From NCBI GenBank assembly GCA_964019055.1, contig OZ025220.1:186001-250000 (forward strand): a stretch of 64,000 nt of DNA. Reading direction: 5' to 3'. The translations under genes were made by a program, and so were the position numbers. Below the pieces are notes generated by a model, which saw only the letters and a program-made list of their open reading frames with translations, had not been told where the DNA came from and did no database searches. The stretch comes from Anthopleura xanthogrammica (lineage: Eukaryota; Cnidaria; Anthozoa; Actiniaria; Actiniidae). Shown here in pieces: positions 32,701-54,192 of the stretch; position 1 is the stretch's first letter, and the number at the start of each line of letters is the position of its first letter.

Positions 32701-34828
32701 ACAAGGACAAGGACAAGGACAAGGACAAGGACAAGGACAAGGACAAGGACAAGGACAAGGACAAGGACAAGGACAAGGACAAGGACAAGGACAAGGACAA
32801 GGACAAGGACAAGGACAAGGACAAGGACAAGGACAAGGACAAGGACAAGGACAAGGACAAGGACAAGGACAAGGACAAGGACAAGGACAAGGACAAGGAC
32901 AAGGACAAGGACAACATACCTTCTCCATTGCAGCTCCCAACTGACACGTCATCAATTGCAATATCACCTTGAAAACCACTCCCAACAATGCCTTCAAACT
33001 TAAGCTGCAATAATAAGCAATTGTAAATGGTCACATATACTGCACCTACAGAATTTTAGAGTGCTAAGTGTTTTTGTAGAGACGTCCTACATGAGAGTAG
33101 AGTTTTTTTCGGGTGTTCACTTCCCCTCCCTCTGCAAAACCTTACAAGCTAAATTCCGAATGGATCTGTGAGTTATCCGTGCCCTGACTTAGATCAGCCC
33201 AGAGGTTGTTTCAGGGTTCTATCTGTGAGTTAGCTGTGCCCTGACTTAGATCAGCCCAGAGGTTGTTTCAGGGTTCAATCTGTGAGCTAGCCATGCCCTG
33301 ACTTAGATCAGCCCAGAGGTTGTTTCAGGGTTCTATCTGTCAGTTAGCCATGCCCTGACTTAGATCAGCCCAGATGTTGTTTCAGGGTTGTATTTGTGAG
33401 TTAGCCATGCCCTGACTCAGATCAGCCTAGATGTTGTTTCAGGGTTCTATCTGTGAGTTAGCCATGCCCTGACTTAGATCAGCCCAGATGTTGTTTCAGG
33501 GTTGTATCTGTGAGTTAGCCATGCCCTGACTCAGATCAGCCCAGATGTTGTTTCAGGGTTGTATCTGTGAGTTAGCCATGCCCTGACTCAGATCAGCCCA
33601 GAGGTTGTTTCAGGGTTGTATCTGTGAGTTAGCCATGCCCTGACTTAGATCAGCCCAGATGTTGTTTCAGGGTTCAATCTGTGAGTTAGCCATGTCCTGA
33701 CTTAGATCAGCCCAGAGGTTGTTTCAGGGTATTCGTGCCAGAATCCTTACCATTTGCTCTCCTCCATTTACCGTCGTCATGGATACTTGAGCCATTTTCC
33801 ATCCAGCACCTTGACTAGCAGTCATACTGAATATCTTAGTCGATCCTACGTACGCATTAAGTGTTCCAATATAATACCCATTCATGTGGTAATAGAATGT
33901 AAGACACAAGTTTCCACCACTCATATCAACGTTTCTTTCAAGTACGGCCCTGTTCCCTTTCTTCTTCCTGGATGCCTCAATGAACATGTAATATCCTGTA
34001 AAAGAATGAAAGATAAGATTGGAACGATCTTAACAAGCATTTTCCTTAGATCGCCAGCGACCGAAACTTAATTGGTAGTTTTTTTTGGTATAGACGTTGA
34101 GTACTTAACATTGACTTCGTTAGCCAAAGTGTGTAAAGATGTTATTTGAGATTAGAATAAATACCTCTTCCACTGGTATGGTCTGAATCAGGCCCAGTGC
34201 CTTGTGAAGGTGTTCCCCAGCGATGTCTTGTCCAGTTAAAGTCGTCATCAACTCTTTGGGTGAATCCACATGAATTCTTATCGAAGTTGCAGGAGAAGGC
34301 TGTGAGAAAAATATTTAGAAAGAAAGAAAAGGAGGGAAGGAAGACAAGAAGGAAGGAAGGAAGCAACGAAGCAACGAAGCAACGAAGCAACGAAGCAACG
34401 AAGCAACGAAGCAACGAAGCAACGAAGCAACGAAGCAACGAAGCAACGAAGCAACGAAGCAACGAAGCAACGAAGCAACGAAGCAACGAAGCAACGAAGC
34501 AACGAAGGAAGGCCAAAGCAAGCAAGCAAGCAACACCGTGAAACGTTCTGTAAAAATAACTTAACGCCGGCAAAGTGAAAATATTCTTGCAACCTGTGTG
34601 AAGCTTGTGTCGTGCTAAAAACTTAAGGAAGTTTCACGAAAAAGCGTGTAAACGTTCTGCTAGTAATTTAACCTTGTAACACTCCTCATCGAAAATGTGT
34701 TTAGCAATTCTTTTTCAAACAAGTTTACTGTAAAATTTTTATCGTGGAGAAAATCTATTATTACCTTCAATCCTGACACAAGCGGCAAACAGAACGAGAA
34801 GCAGTGCTTCCCTACCAAGGTATTCCAT
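29753..34828 (-). CDS. MAM-trypsin secreted serine protease, 449 aa
   Basis: Eight minus-strand exons: 34828-34765, 34299-34165, 33995-33751, 33004-32920, 32246-32160, 31877-31682, 31015-30866, 30140-29753, totalling 1350 nt with consistent phases. The order is signal peptide (MEYLGREALLLVLFAA), one MAM domain (about 22-176), a Pro/Thr linker (177-205) and a trypsin domain with activation site R215/IVGG, triad H258, D307 and S399, and S1 Asp393 (trypsin-type specificity after Lys/Arg). All landmarks are intact, so it is probably an active extracellular protease. The exon pattern equals the C-terminal half of the gene at 5937-17005 exon for exon, minus the astacin part and one MAM, so the two are paralogs in inverted orientation. 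The ATG at 34828 begins a good signal peptide. A TTTAAA-type element lies about 35 bases upstream of it. Confidence 0.9.
30541..30835. mobile_element. element with GC-rich poly(G)/poly(C) ends
   Basis: The ends carry CCCCGGAGGGGGGGTAC and CCCCCCCCCGGG, and the sub-terminal ACGGGGATGCTCCGCCCG pairs with CGGGCGGAGCATCCCCGT. The interior repeats AAGGTACCCCTTTT motifs. A related element is at 59512-59900. It lies in the last intron of the MAM-trypsin gene. Confidence 0.7.
31104..31272. mobile_element. MITE (same family as 27948-28103)
   Basis: GGGTTTCAATCAGCTGATAA to GACGTCAAGTGAAACCCAG, nearly full length, in intron 6 of the MAM-trypsin gene. Confidence 0.8.
31298..31553. repeat. CACGTG repeat, about 2.5 tandem cores
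   Basis: It follows the previous MITE by 26 bases. The cores include CCTAGAGTATCATTTCTTTG; the first is shortened. Confidence 0.8.
31935..32000. mobile_element. half copy of the GGTAGCC foldback MITE
   Basis: Only one arm (CCCAGCGCCATCTTGAAAGG to GGTAGCCGGGCTTTTGCATC) is present, about 60 bases from the trypsin exon at 31682-31877. Confidence 0.6.
32315..32485. mobile_element. MITE with CTCAGGGTTAGCCTC-type ends
   Basis: TTCAGGGTTAGTCTCATTTC and GCGAGGCTAACCCAGAGCAA form the inverted ends, with ATTCACAAATACCAACGGTA inside. Other copies are at 40228-40530, 43760-44070, 44465-44660 and 49887-50075. Confidence 0.75.
32553..32913. repeat. (AAGGAC)n hexanucleotide array touching a splice donor
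   Basis: About 60 hexamers, with three GGGCAA variants near 32595-32610. On the sense (minus) strand the array starts 6 bases after the donor of the MAM terminal exon (32920-33004). It corresponds in motif, strand and intron to 12391-12531. Confidence 0.97.
33165..33730. repeat. SINE-tail minisatellite, about 10 units
   Basis: It follows a SINE body remnant (CCCTCCCTCTGCAAAACC at about 33125). The other end is about 18 bases from the splice donor of the MAM exon at 33751-33995. Confidence 0.92.
34362..34507. repeat. (AACGAAGC)n octanucleotide array
   Basis: About 18 units in intron 1 of the MAM-trypsin gene, preceded by a GGAAGGAAGG run. It is the same octamer as at 457-607. Confidence 0.95.
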
Positions 34829-36061
34829 CGTTACAATCACCAGTTACGCGATTGAGCTTTAAATAACACTCGATCATTGCTTATGAAACAACAAACCATC
34901 GATCTGTTCCAAGCTATACAGCTGGGGCGATATACTGGAGGCAGAAATGCAAACATTCGTCTTAGCTTATTTGACTTGGCAAATTCAAACACCGCTGTGT
35001 ACATTAAGCTGGTTAAAGACCAAATTAACCTAACTTGATAATTCTTGGCCAAAAGTGTGGAAAAAATTCTTACAACTTAAAACTCATAGAAAAGGTGTCG
35101 GCGTTTTTCCTGCTATCTCTGGCAAAGGATTTTCGTTTTTTTAAGGTAGCTCCTAGGAGATATCTTTGAGTCACGCTTCCTTTCTTTAATCTGCTTATAC
35201 ATACTCTTACTTTAGCTCAATGAATCCCAATTTTGCGTCGAATTCGAAGATAAAATATTTGAAACCAGGCATTTTTACAAAGAAATGTAAAGTAAGTAAC
35301 GCATCGCATCCATAACATTTCTTTTGCCACAAACATTTTTAGGTTCAAAAATTCATATCTTCGTCAATTTAGGGCAATATTAACAAACTTTACAATTTTA
35401 ACTAATTTTACATATTTGATAGTAAACTCCTTTTCCCGATAAATCAAATATTTCATAAGGTCACGCTAGCTAGCGTGATAAAGATGAATTATTTTTAGCT
35501 CAATTCAAAAAATATTTACATATATTCAATAAGCAGAAGAAACGAAGGAAAACAAAAAAACAGAGAGAGCTTTGAAAGGGTTTCATTTTCATTATTATTT
35601 CAGTAAAAAGCTTATTGGAAAAAAGTCCGAGAAGACAAAGAAAAAACAAATATCATTTACGGGAGACTGGGGCGAGTTTTGGAACCGGTGACGTCACACG
35701 GTTTGTTTGTCGAAGACTCACCGATATTCTCTGAGTCTTCGGCGAATAATTGTTAACTAGTAACGTGAGCAGCTGACAATATATTGACATGGACTTCAGC
35801 CAATCTGGAAACGCCGCCGGGCTCGTGCAGAAGAGCCTCCTGTGATTGTAGCATGACTCGATCACCCTTGAATTCATACGAATATCACGCGCTTTATAGA
35901 CGGATCTGTGCTGACATTAATGTTTACATTTCGCTTCATTAGCATAGGAATTTCACTTTTTAGCCAAATTTACAGCAAATCCGTTCTGAATATCGAAAAA
36001 GCATGATGAAATAGGCTTATTTTTAAAATGTTAGCTTGACGCATGAGAAAGATATTGCGTG
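34829..36061. other. intergenic sequence without recognised features
   Basis: AT-rich, with no supported gene. A short CGCTAGCTAGCG palindrome occurs at about 35462-35474. Confidence 0.4.
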
Positions 36062-36352
36062 ACGCGGTTTAAAAATATCTAAATTTTTCATAGCTATCCA
36101 ATCAGCATTCTCGATAGGAAAAGGGATCAAAAAAATTTTAAGGCGTCATCCAATCACAACAAATGGCATAATTTATGTGATTTAGCAGTTCCTAATCAAC
36201 TTCTTCTAAGATTTTCCGCTGTTTGTTGTGATTGGATCGGATGACGTCTATTTTTTTTGATTCCTTGTTTCTACGTAGGGCGCTGATTGGATAGTTATGA
36301 AAAAAAGTCAAAAAAACCTTGAAGTGTTCATGGTTCGAGTGACTGTCCGCAA
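36062..36352. mobile_element. MITE (second copy of the 14062-14378 family)
   Basis: It contains CATCCAATCACAACAAATGG, TTGTTGTGATTGGATCGGAT and the terminal CTTGAAGTGTTCATGGTTCG. Confidence 0.7.
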
Positions 36353-36514
36353 ATCATTTAGAACATAGTTTCAATTTTAGCGGTTTTTGTGAGCAGTTGG
36401 ACCCGAAAATACGACATAACTTAACAGGTATATTCTTTTAAGGACTTTGAGGCTTATGCTAAGTCATGTGCAATTTCATAGAGGTCAAATGTGTCTCTGA
36501 AAAGAGGGAATTTC

Positions 36515-36589
36515 GTCACATGATATAGGAAAGCATCGTTGTATAAAACCGCCTTCCAGATGTCTCTGGAGACATCAAGCCAGTGTACT
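36515..36589 (+). promoter_or_regulatory. conserved Ly6 promoter block
   Basis: GTCACATGATATAGGA (an E-box TCACATGA) is followed by TGTATAAAACC (TATA box at 36540-36549) and GACATCAAGCCAGTGTAC. The same three elements in the same order and spacing precede the inverted paralog at 55039-55128 and its copy at 59000-59092. Conservation across diverged paralogs supports function; the binding factor is unknown. Confidence 0.65.
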
Positions 36590-36618
36590 TATAGTGATAA
36601 ATTTTACAGCAGCTCAAG

Positions 36619-38130
36619 ATGAAGACGCTCGAATTTGGAGTGGCATTGTTCGTTATATTGCTTCATGCTTCAGCAAGTGAGTTTAAAGTTTTCAATTTTT
36701 CTGCATTATGTATGTGTTGCAAATATGTTGTTCCATTGAAGCGGCCTTTGAGTTAAGGAATTAGTGTGATTCAATTTTGGTTGTACCTTATTATAAGATA
36801 ATTTGTCAGTTATTTGCCATCCACCCATCCATCCATTCATTCAGTGGGTTGGTTGGTTGGTTGGTTGTACAAATTCGCGGCTTTTAGACCTTTCCCGAAT
36901 TCGCTTAAATGACCACAGAACAATAGATTCAAGTGAAGTTTGGGGTTTTCTATTCATAAATTCATTCAAGCGAATTCGAGAACGGTCGAGTAAGAGCAAC
37001 AGAGAACTGCAGTGAAAATGTGATTCATAATCTTAGGCTGGCCTTAGGGGACGAGTTGCTAATTAACTGTCCGCCAAAAAATTGTACTTTTAGATGTTTC
37101 GTTTATATACAACATTGACAGTACTATCCAAAGAAAAATCCAAACGCCTAGCCTTGCGAACTAAAGAGAAGAACTTGATGGCATTATTTACACTGAACCG
37201 TGTCTTATGTTTAAACAGTTTACTCTGAGCTAGACACGAATTCTGTTTGCGGCAAAGCGTTTAAATTTAAATCCGGTTAGCACAGTTCTGTCTTACCGTG
37301 TGTAAGGTCATGCCTAAGTCATTGTTTATTTTCCAGTAAATGGTCACCAACAATGCTACAAATGCTCAACCACAAAGGATTGGGACAAGTGCGATGATAT
37401 CAAGAAAAAGCAATCCTGCTCCTCTTTGTTTACGAAATGCCTCAAAGCTGAGATTCATATCGAGGGAAATGGAGTGTATGAAGATGCATATGTAAAGATG
37501 TGTGCTTTGCCAAATACCTGCTCTGCTAAGACGCTACCAAAATGTAATACTAAAGCTGAAGGTTGGTTTCTGCATGTAGGGGATCGCTAATTTGTCGGCA
37601 GAGTATCGGTATAATGTCGGTAGGGTATCGAGTTGTGTCGGTGAAGTATCGGTACGTTGTCGGCAGGGTATCGGTAAGATGTCGGTAGGGTATCGGAATA
37701 TGTCGGTGAAGTATCGGCACGTTGTCGGTAGGGTATCGGTTTGAGTTCGGTAAACAATCGGTAGATCAGTTGTCGGTAATTTATTGTTACAGTGTCGACG
37801 TATCCGTAAGGTGTTGGTACGTGTCGGCAAGGTTTCGGTATGTGTCGGTATGACGTATAATCAGTAGGGTATCGGTACTTTGTCGGTTTTGTATCGGTAC
37901 GTTGTCGGTAGAGTATCGGTAAGTTGTCGGTAGTGTATCGGTAGTGTATTCTTAGGTCGGTAGGTTGTCGGCATCGAGTTCTAATTCTTGATTTTCTTTC
38001 AACAGGAGTGAAAGTTGATTGCAAGGTCAACTGCTGTGAAGGAGATTTGTGCAACACTGGTGCAGTCACGATATTCAGCGGTATCATTGTACTGGCATGC
38101 GCAGTTCTATCTTTTTTGAATAACTTCTGA
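36619..38130 (+). CDS. Ly6/uPAR-type three-finger surface protein, 135 aa, probably GPI-anchored
   Basis: Three exons: 36619-36676 (signal peptide MKTLEFGVALFVILLHASA), 37337-37561 and 38006-38130, totalling 408 nt. The mature part begins INGHQQCYKCSTTKDWDKCD, continues through paired cysteines and ends with the family signature NCCEGDLCN, then a hydrophobic tail (about 20 residues) with no basic cytoplasmic segment, as expected for a GPI-attachment signal. Exon phases (1, then 1) and lengths match the paralog at 52571-54998. The role is unknown; Ly6 proteins act as extracellular ligand- or channel-binding modules, and nothing here narrows that down. Intron 2 contains a degenerate TCGGTA repeat. 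No venom role is implied by the fold. Confidence 0.88.
37580..37975. repeat. degenerate TCGGTA-type repeat filling intron 2 of the Ly6 gene
   Basis: Irregular units of about 20 bases such as GTCGGTAGGGTATCGGTA. A much shorter stretch of the same motif lies in the matching intron of the paralogs (52735-52805 and 62200-62270, on their sense strand). Confidence 0.85.
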
Positions 38131-38300
38131 TAACAAGTCAAGCGAAGCTTAGAAGCGACATATCTATGCTATTGATTTTGTTGAGCTAGCATGATTGCAT
38201 GACTATAACGTTAATTAGAGCGCTTTTCAACGTTTAAGAATCATTTCCAGTGCGCATGCGATTTTATCCCAAATTTATCACCTTCGTTTGTTTAATTATG

Positions 38301-38825
38301 GTGACTGTCTACTTTTGAACGCTCGATTTGAGCCCACGATGTGCGCGCGCACAAAAACCGCTGAATAAAATACGAAATTTTTTTGAGGAACCATACACGC
38401 TTTGAACTTCAACAGGGCAAAGCCCTCGAATTTTGCACGGAACTCTATAAGCTTAATTGAAAGACTGAACTTTTAAAAATCTACGTTATAGCAATTTTTT
38501 AAGAAAAGTTAATTTTTCTAATGAGAGCACTGAAAGGGCGAAATATGACAAATCGATGTATTTCTTTGTATTTTATTCTAAGATATCCATGTCGTATTGT
38601 TGAATAATTCACTAGCTGGCATGTGCATGATAAGGTCTGCAAAGAACTATTATCTTATGAGTTGTAATTTTTTTTTCTGATCACTTCCGGTGGCGCAATT
38701 TTTGCTTTAAAAACTCGCGCGTAGGCATCCATTAAATGCTGCTTATCTCGAAAACGAGAGGGGACACCCTATTTTTCTTTACATATTCGGAATCAGCATT
38801 CAATTTCACCTCAAAAACAAAGAAG
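38301..38825. mobile_element. diverged inverse copy of the 606-bp element
   Basis: It begins GGTGACTGTCTACTTTTGAA and shares GAGGAACCATACACGCTTTG and GGGACACCCTATTTTTCTTT with 7093-7698 in inverse orientation. Confidence 0.55.
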
Positions 38826-38851
38826 GTTTAAACAAAAGGTGAGAAATTCAC

Positions 38852-39022
38852 AGTTCCCTGCGCCATCTTTAAAGGTAGCCATTCTTCTGCATCTAAGCGA
38901 GATGAACGTTGAGCTGATGATAGAGACCTCTTTTTAAAACCTTGGACAATTATTCACATGTCTCACCGTTCGTCTCGCTTCGATGCAAAGGCACGGCTAC
39001 CTTTCAAGATGGCGCAGGGAAA
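38852..39022. mobile_element. foldback MITE (GGTAGCC family)
   Basis: Arms CAGTTCCCTGCGCCATC and GATGGCGCAGGGAA, with TCTCGCTTCGATGCAAAGGC inside. One arm of the CACGTGAC MITE family follows at about 39030-39132. Confidence 0.8.
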
Positions 39023-39132
39023 TGTGAAGAGGACTATTTGGAGGACAAAACAACAGGTTTCCAATTCTCAGGAGATTGAATTTTTTGTTTTGTCCTCCTA
39101 ATTTAGTTGCTTTAACCTCACGTGCAAGGCGT

Positions 39133-40227
39133 ATATATTTCTTATTTGGACCGTTGCTTTGCACTCTCTTCTCCATAAAATTTGGTTTTCCTAAGCACGA
39201 AAAAAGTTCACAAATTTGAAGACTAAATTTTTTTTCCAACAATAACTTACATAAGTGTTTCACAAGTAAATCTTTGCAATTACTTAAATATAATTGTAAT
39301 AATGCATGTACGTAATCTACGAATGATAATAAAAACCAAGTTAAAAACCTCAAAACTTTGCTTGTCGTCCTTGGTGAATCCTTTTTTATTCTCAAGTCAA
39401 AGTATCTTACGATTCTGAGTAAGATATAAGAAACATTATCTGAATGATAATGATGAAAGCTCATAAGTGATAAACAGATTCTAGGTTGTTTTCAATATTT
39501 AGCAATAATTTTAATTAAAAGTATTCTTCAAGTCTTAGTCCATATTTATAGAGTATGTTGGTCATTGACGAGTACACAGCTATTTCAAAAAAAAGGTTGG
39601 TGAAGGTACGTTTTGTTGCTTGTTGCTTACCAAGCTTGAAATGTATTATATACATTTGTATAAAATGTCAGCACAGAAAAAAATATGCTGGAAAAACCCA
39701 CAGAAAAAGTTTAGGAAAATCCCATGTTATTATACCTTTTGTTGTTTGACTTCACATCACCCATACTGCGTTTCAGGCTTGGAATGCAACATGCAACATG
39801 CAACATGCAACAAGCAACAAAACCTTCACCAACCTTTTTTGAAATAGTTGTATCCTTTTGTCAATTAAGTTAGTCACCAGAAAAGCTGCAATGCCGAGAA
39901 CAGCAATGACTACGGTTACTGAACTATTTTAGGGGACATTTTCAAGATGGCGTCTATTTCGTCCACTAAAACAGTCCCACAATGCAATGCAATGCCAACT
40001 CGACCCAGCTTCTTTCTAGACCTCGGAATAGATAACTGAACTTCATCGGACTCAATGTTATTGAAAAATGTATCTTTCTATATTAAAACACCTACGAGAG
40101 ATTTTTAACACCTTACGGGATGCCTGTGTTATTTTAGTGGTCCTAAGATAACAGAGGAAGCCCAAACGATTCTGCATATCGTAATGTCGAATGGGTGAAA
40201 CATTTTTGTGTGTTCAAATTGACCATT
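39133..40227. other. intergenic sequence without recognised features
   Basis: No gene was supported. Short (GCAACAT)n repeats near 39785-39815 resemble the motif in the tandem repeat at 11725-11942. Confidence 0.4.
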
Positions 40228-40530
40228 GTATTCCTTGATTATAGACTCATTTACTCAGGGTTAGCCTCATTTGAACATCAAAATATTCACAAATACCAAC
40301 AGTAAAGTAAAGAATGCACAAATTATAGACCCCTGTCACGTGACGCCAAAGCGTCTCAATTTGGAGGACAAAACAAAAGAATTTCAATCTCCTGAGAATT
40401 GGAAATTGGAATTACATTCCGACGTGCTGCAAGGGGTCTACACGGACTATTGGAAATTCTACAGAGCTTCACTGGAACGCGTGAATATTTTACACAAAAT
40501 TGAACGGTTAACGGTAACCATGAGCAACAG
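40228..40530. mobile_element. CTCAGGGTTAGCC MITE split by a CACGTGAC MITE
   Basis: The left half (40228-40325) and right half (40443-40530) belong to one element. The segment in between (GACCCCTGTCACGTGACGCC to GACGTGCTGCAAGGGGTCT) is a complete copy of the other family. Confidence 0.75.
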
Positions 40531-40574
40531 ATAATTTGATACTGCAAGGAGTATAATAAACTATTCACTTTGAT

Positions 40575-51465
<10,891 letters not shown>

Positions 51466-51749
51466 CTTGGATTTGAACAAAGTGAACCCGATCGCATTGT
51501 ATTGTGGTCTGTGTGTGTTTCAGTCAATAGTTGGCATCTCCTGATTGGTTGAAACCCTTATTAATGATTTATGAGCAAAAAGGAGTTTTCCCTGAGGGTA
51601 ATTTTAAAGGTTTTTCTTTGCAGTTTTAAAGTATTTGTTTCTTGTGATTTATTGTATTTTGTTTTCCAAAGTAATGAGAAATTAAGGAGGGATTGACGAA
51701 TTGGTTAGGATATCTTATCTTTGTGAAAATACCGCTGCTAAATCATCGT

Positions 51750-51815
51750 TCTTTCTTTCTTTCTTTCTCTCTCTCTCTCTTCCTCTCTTTCTTTCTTTCT
51801 CTCTTTCATTCTCTC
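51750..51815. repeat. CT-rich low-complexity tract
   Basis: TTTC and TC dinucleotide runs upstream of the LMAN1 start. Confidence 0.85.
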
Positions 51816-51996
51816 TAACCTCCCTTAATTCTAAATTCTAAAATCCGAGAGCTCTTCAAGCGGGAGTTTGAAAACTAAGTTAGATTTAAGGAGTTAATAA
51901 ATGAGTATAGCACGAACCCTGTATATTGACCCATGCACACGACACTAGTAGGTACCGTTGTTCGTGATATTTGCAGCACAATACGTGCTATAGTTA

Positions 51997-52303
51997 CAGC
52001 GCGACGCGCCTTACCGTAGCCATCCAACAAACTTTTTTACAAGTTAGCCAATCAGAAAGCGAGAATCTGTAAATTTACATGTGAACTTGCTTTGTTGTTA
52101 CCGCAAAGATTTGAACTTCGGAGCAAGAACTTGAAGAAAATGCTTAAAAATCTCTATCTCTAATACCAGTTTTGCTCTTTTGACTTGCTAACACTTAATA
52201 CTTTCGTAGGCAGTCTTTTTCATGTGGAAATTCTTTGCAAGAATTGATTTATCGTACTTGTACAAAAGTTTGTTGAGTGGCTACGGTAAGGCGCGTCGCA
52301 CTG
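51997..52303. mobile_element. 307-bp MITE sharing termini with the Tc1/mariner-like element
   Basis: Ends CAGCGCGACGCGCCTTACCG and CGGTAAGGCGCGTCGCACTG are flanked by TA on both sides. The terminus resembles that of the element at 55326-57654 (CTGTGCGACCCGCCGTACCG), so it is probably a non-autonomous partner. Confidence 0.8.
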
Positions 52304-52441
52304 TAAACATGTTGCATATATATATATGCGTCGACTGAGTGCGTCGTAAAAATCGCTGAGAGGAGAAAATGGGTAGAGCCTAGTACCCCCTGTCTATTCC
52401 CCATGTACATGATACAGTTATAACTCAAGAAAAAAGAGGAT

Positions 52442-52447
52442 TTTATT
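52442..52447 (-). terminator. candidate AATAAA poly(A) signal of the Ly6 gene
   Basis: AATAAA on the minus strand, about 125 bases after the stop codon at 52571. The same sequence is duplicated behind the truncated copy at about 61906. Confidence 0.45.
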
Positions 52448-52570
52448 TATTTTTAGGTTTTACATTAATTGACAGATAGTACTAAATTAACGTTACAGTC
52501 ATGCAATCATGCTAGCTCAACAAAATCAATAGCATAGATATGTCGCTTCCCGGCTTCGCTTGACTCGTTA

Positions 52571-54143
52571 TCAGAAGTTATTCAAAAAAGATAGAACTGC
52601 GCATGCCAGTACAATGATACCGCTGAACATCGTGACTGCACCAGTGTTGCACAAATCTCCTTCACAGCAGTTGATCTTGCAATCAGCTTTCACTCCTGTT
52701 GAAAGAAAATCAAGATAAGAACTCGATCGATGCCGACAACCTAACGACCTCGTACCGATAATTCACCGACAAATACCGATACCCTACCGACAACGTAGCG
52801 ATACAATAACACTCAAAAAAAATTCAATTAGACGCACAAAGTGCGTTTACTGGTGCTACAGACAAAGTGTTTGTGAAAATGACTTAGATCTGTAGCCTGA
52901 GGGAAGCTAAGGAAGGAAAGCGAGCTCGGAGATGAAAGTTCTGATTTTCAAACCAACAAACAGCGTTGCGTTATGCGTGACGATACTATTTATCTTCTCA
53001 TCTAGCTACGGCGCGACAAGACTGACTTGGTGTCTGACTCAAAATTCACATGAAATAACTTATTTACAGTGTGAAATGAACGAATATTCTATACAAATTG
53101 GCTTAGAAATGTTAATTAACTTGTATTCATTCAGGTCTGTAAATAACTCATCTTTTGGAGAAAATCCTCGCTAGTTGAGGCGGCATTTGTGTGATTGTCG
53201 TGTTGTGTTGATGTTGGGCGATGAAGTTTGATCAGAAGACTGGCTGATTTTTCTTCAAGTTTCCATCAGAAATGTTATTCATTTTGGTGTTCGCTAATTT
53301 TGCAATTCTTTGTCCACCATTGATTATATATTTTTCTGATGTTTTTTTTTTAACGTACAAGTATAAAAGTCAAAGAAAAATAAGCAAAATAAAGTTTTCG
53401 TGACCTACCTTCATATTGAGTTTTACAGTTTGATAGCGTCTTGGCAGAGCAGCTATCGGGGAGAGCACACATCTTAACATAGCCATCCACATAGACTCCA
53501 TTCCCATCGGCATGGCTCTCAACTTTGAGGCACCTTGTATACTCAGAGGGGCAGGATTGCTCTTTCTTGATATCATCGCATTTGTCCCAATCCTTTGATG
53601 TTGAGCATTGGTAGCATTTGAGACCATTTACTGGAAAATAAAACAATGAGTTTAATACTGGCCTTACACGGTACCAGACGAATTTTTAACCGTTGAAAAA
53701 GTACTTGTACGTTTAGGCTTTCCTTTGTTAAGTTATCAATTGGAAAAAAATAGCCCATGTATTTGAAAAATTCGCTCTTTTCCACCTTCAATATCGTTTT
53801 AGGCGAACCAAAATCCTTAAACATAAAATTTATACTGAATTTGACTGAAATGGCACCAGAATATATTTAAGAACTGTTGACAAGATACCTGAACGCAACC
53901 TAAGATCATCTAACCAAAGTCTCCTCACAATACCATCACCAAACTATAAGAGCTATGGAGACAGAGCATTCATGGTTTGTGCTCCAAGACTTTGGAATTC
54001 TACTCCAATAAACATTCGCACTGCGAAAACTCTGAGTACTTTTAAAGCACATCTTAAACAATTCTTTTTTCTAAATACTGTTAGACTTTATTTCTTTTTA
54101 TTTCTGTAAGAGCGCTGAGACTCAGTGTGGCGCTCCTAAAGCC

Positions 54144-54192
<49 letters not shown>

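Noticed and set aside
32507..33034. Long open frames (Leu-Ser, Cys-Pro and Lys-Asp repeats) on both strands
   Set aside because: They come entirely from the (AAGGAC)n array, which stays open in several frames. Only the short MAM exon at 32920-33004 is coding.
51466..51480. Upstream extension of the LMAN1 start to a TTG codon
   Set aside because: The ATG at 51465 gives a normal signal peptide and sits in a good initiation context. No upstream ATG exists in frame.
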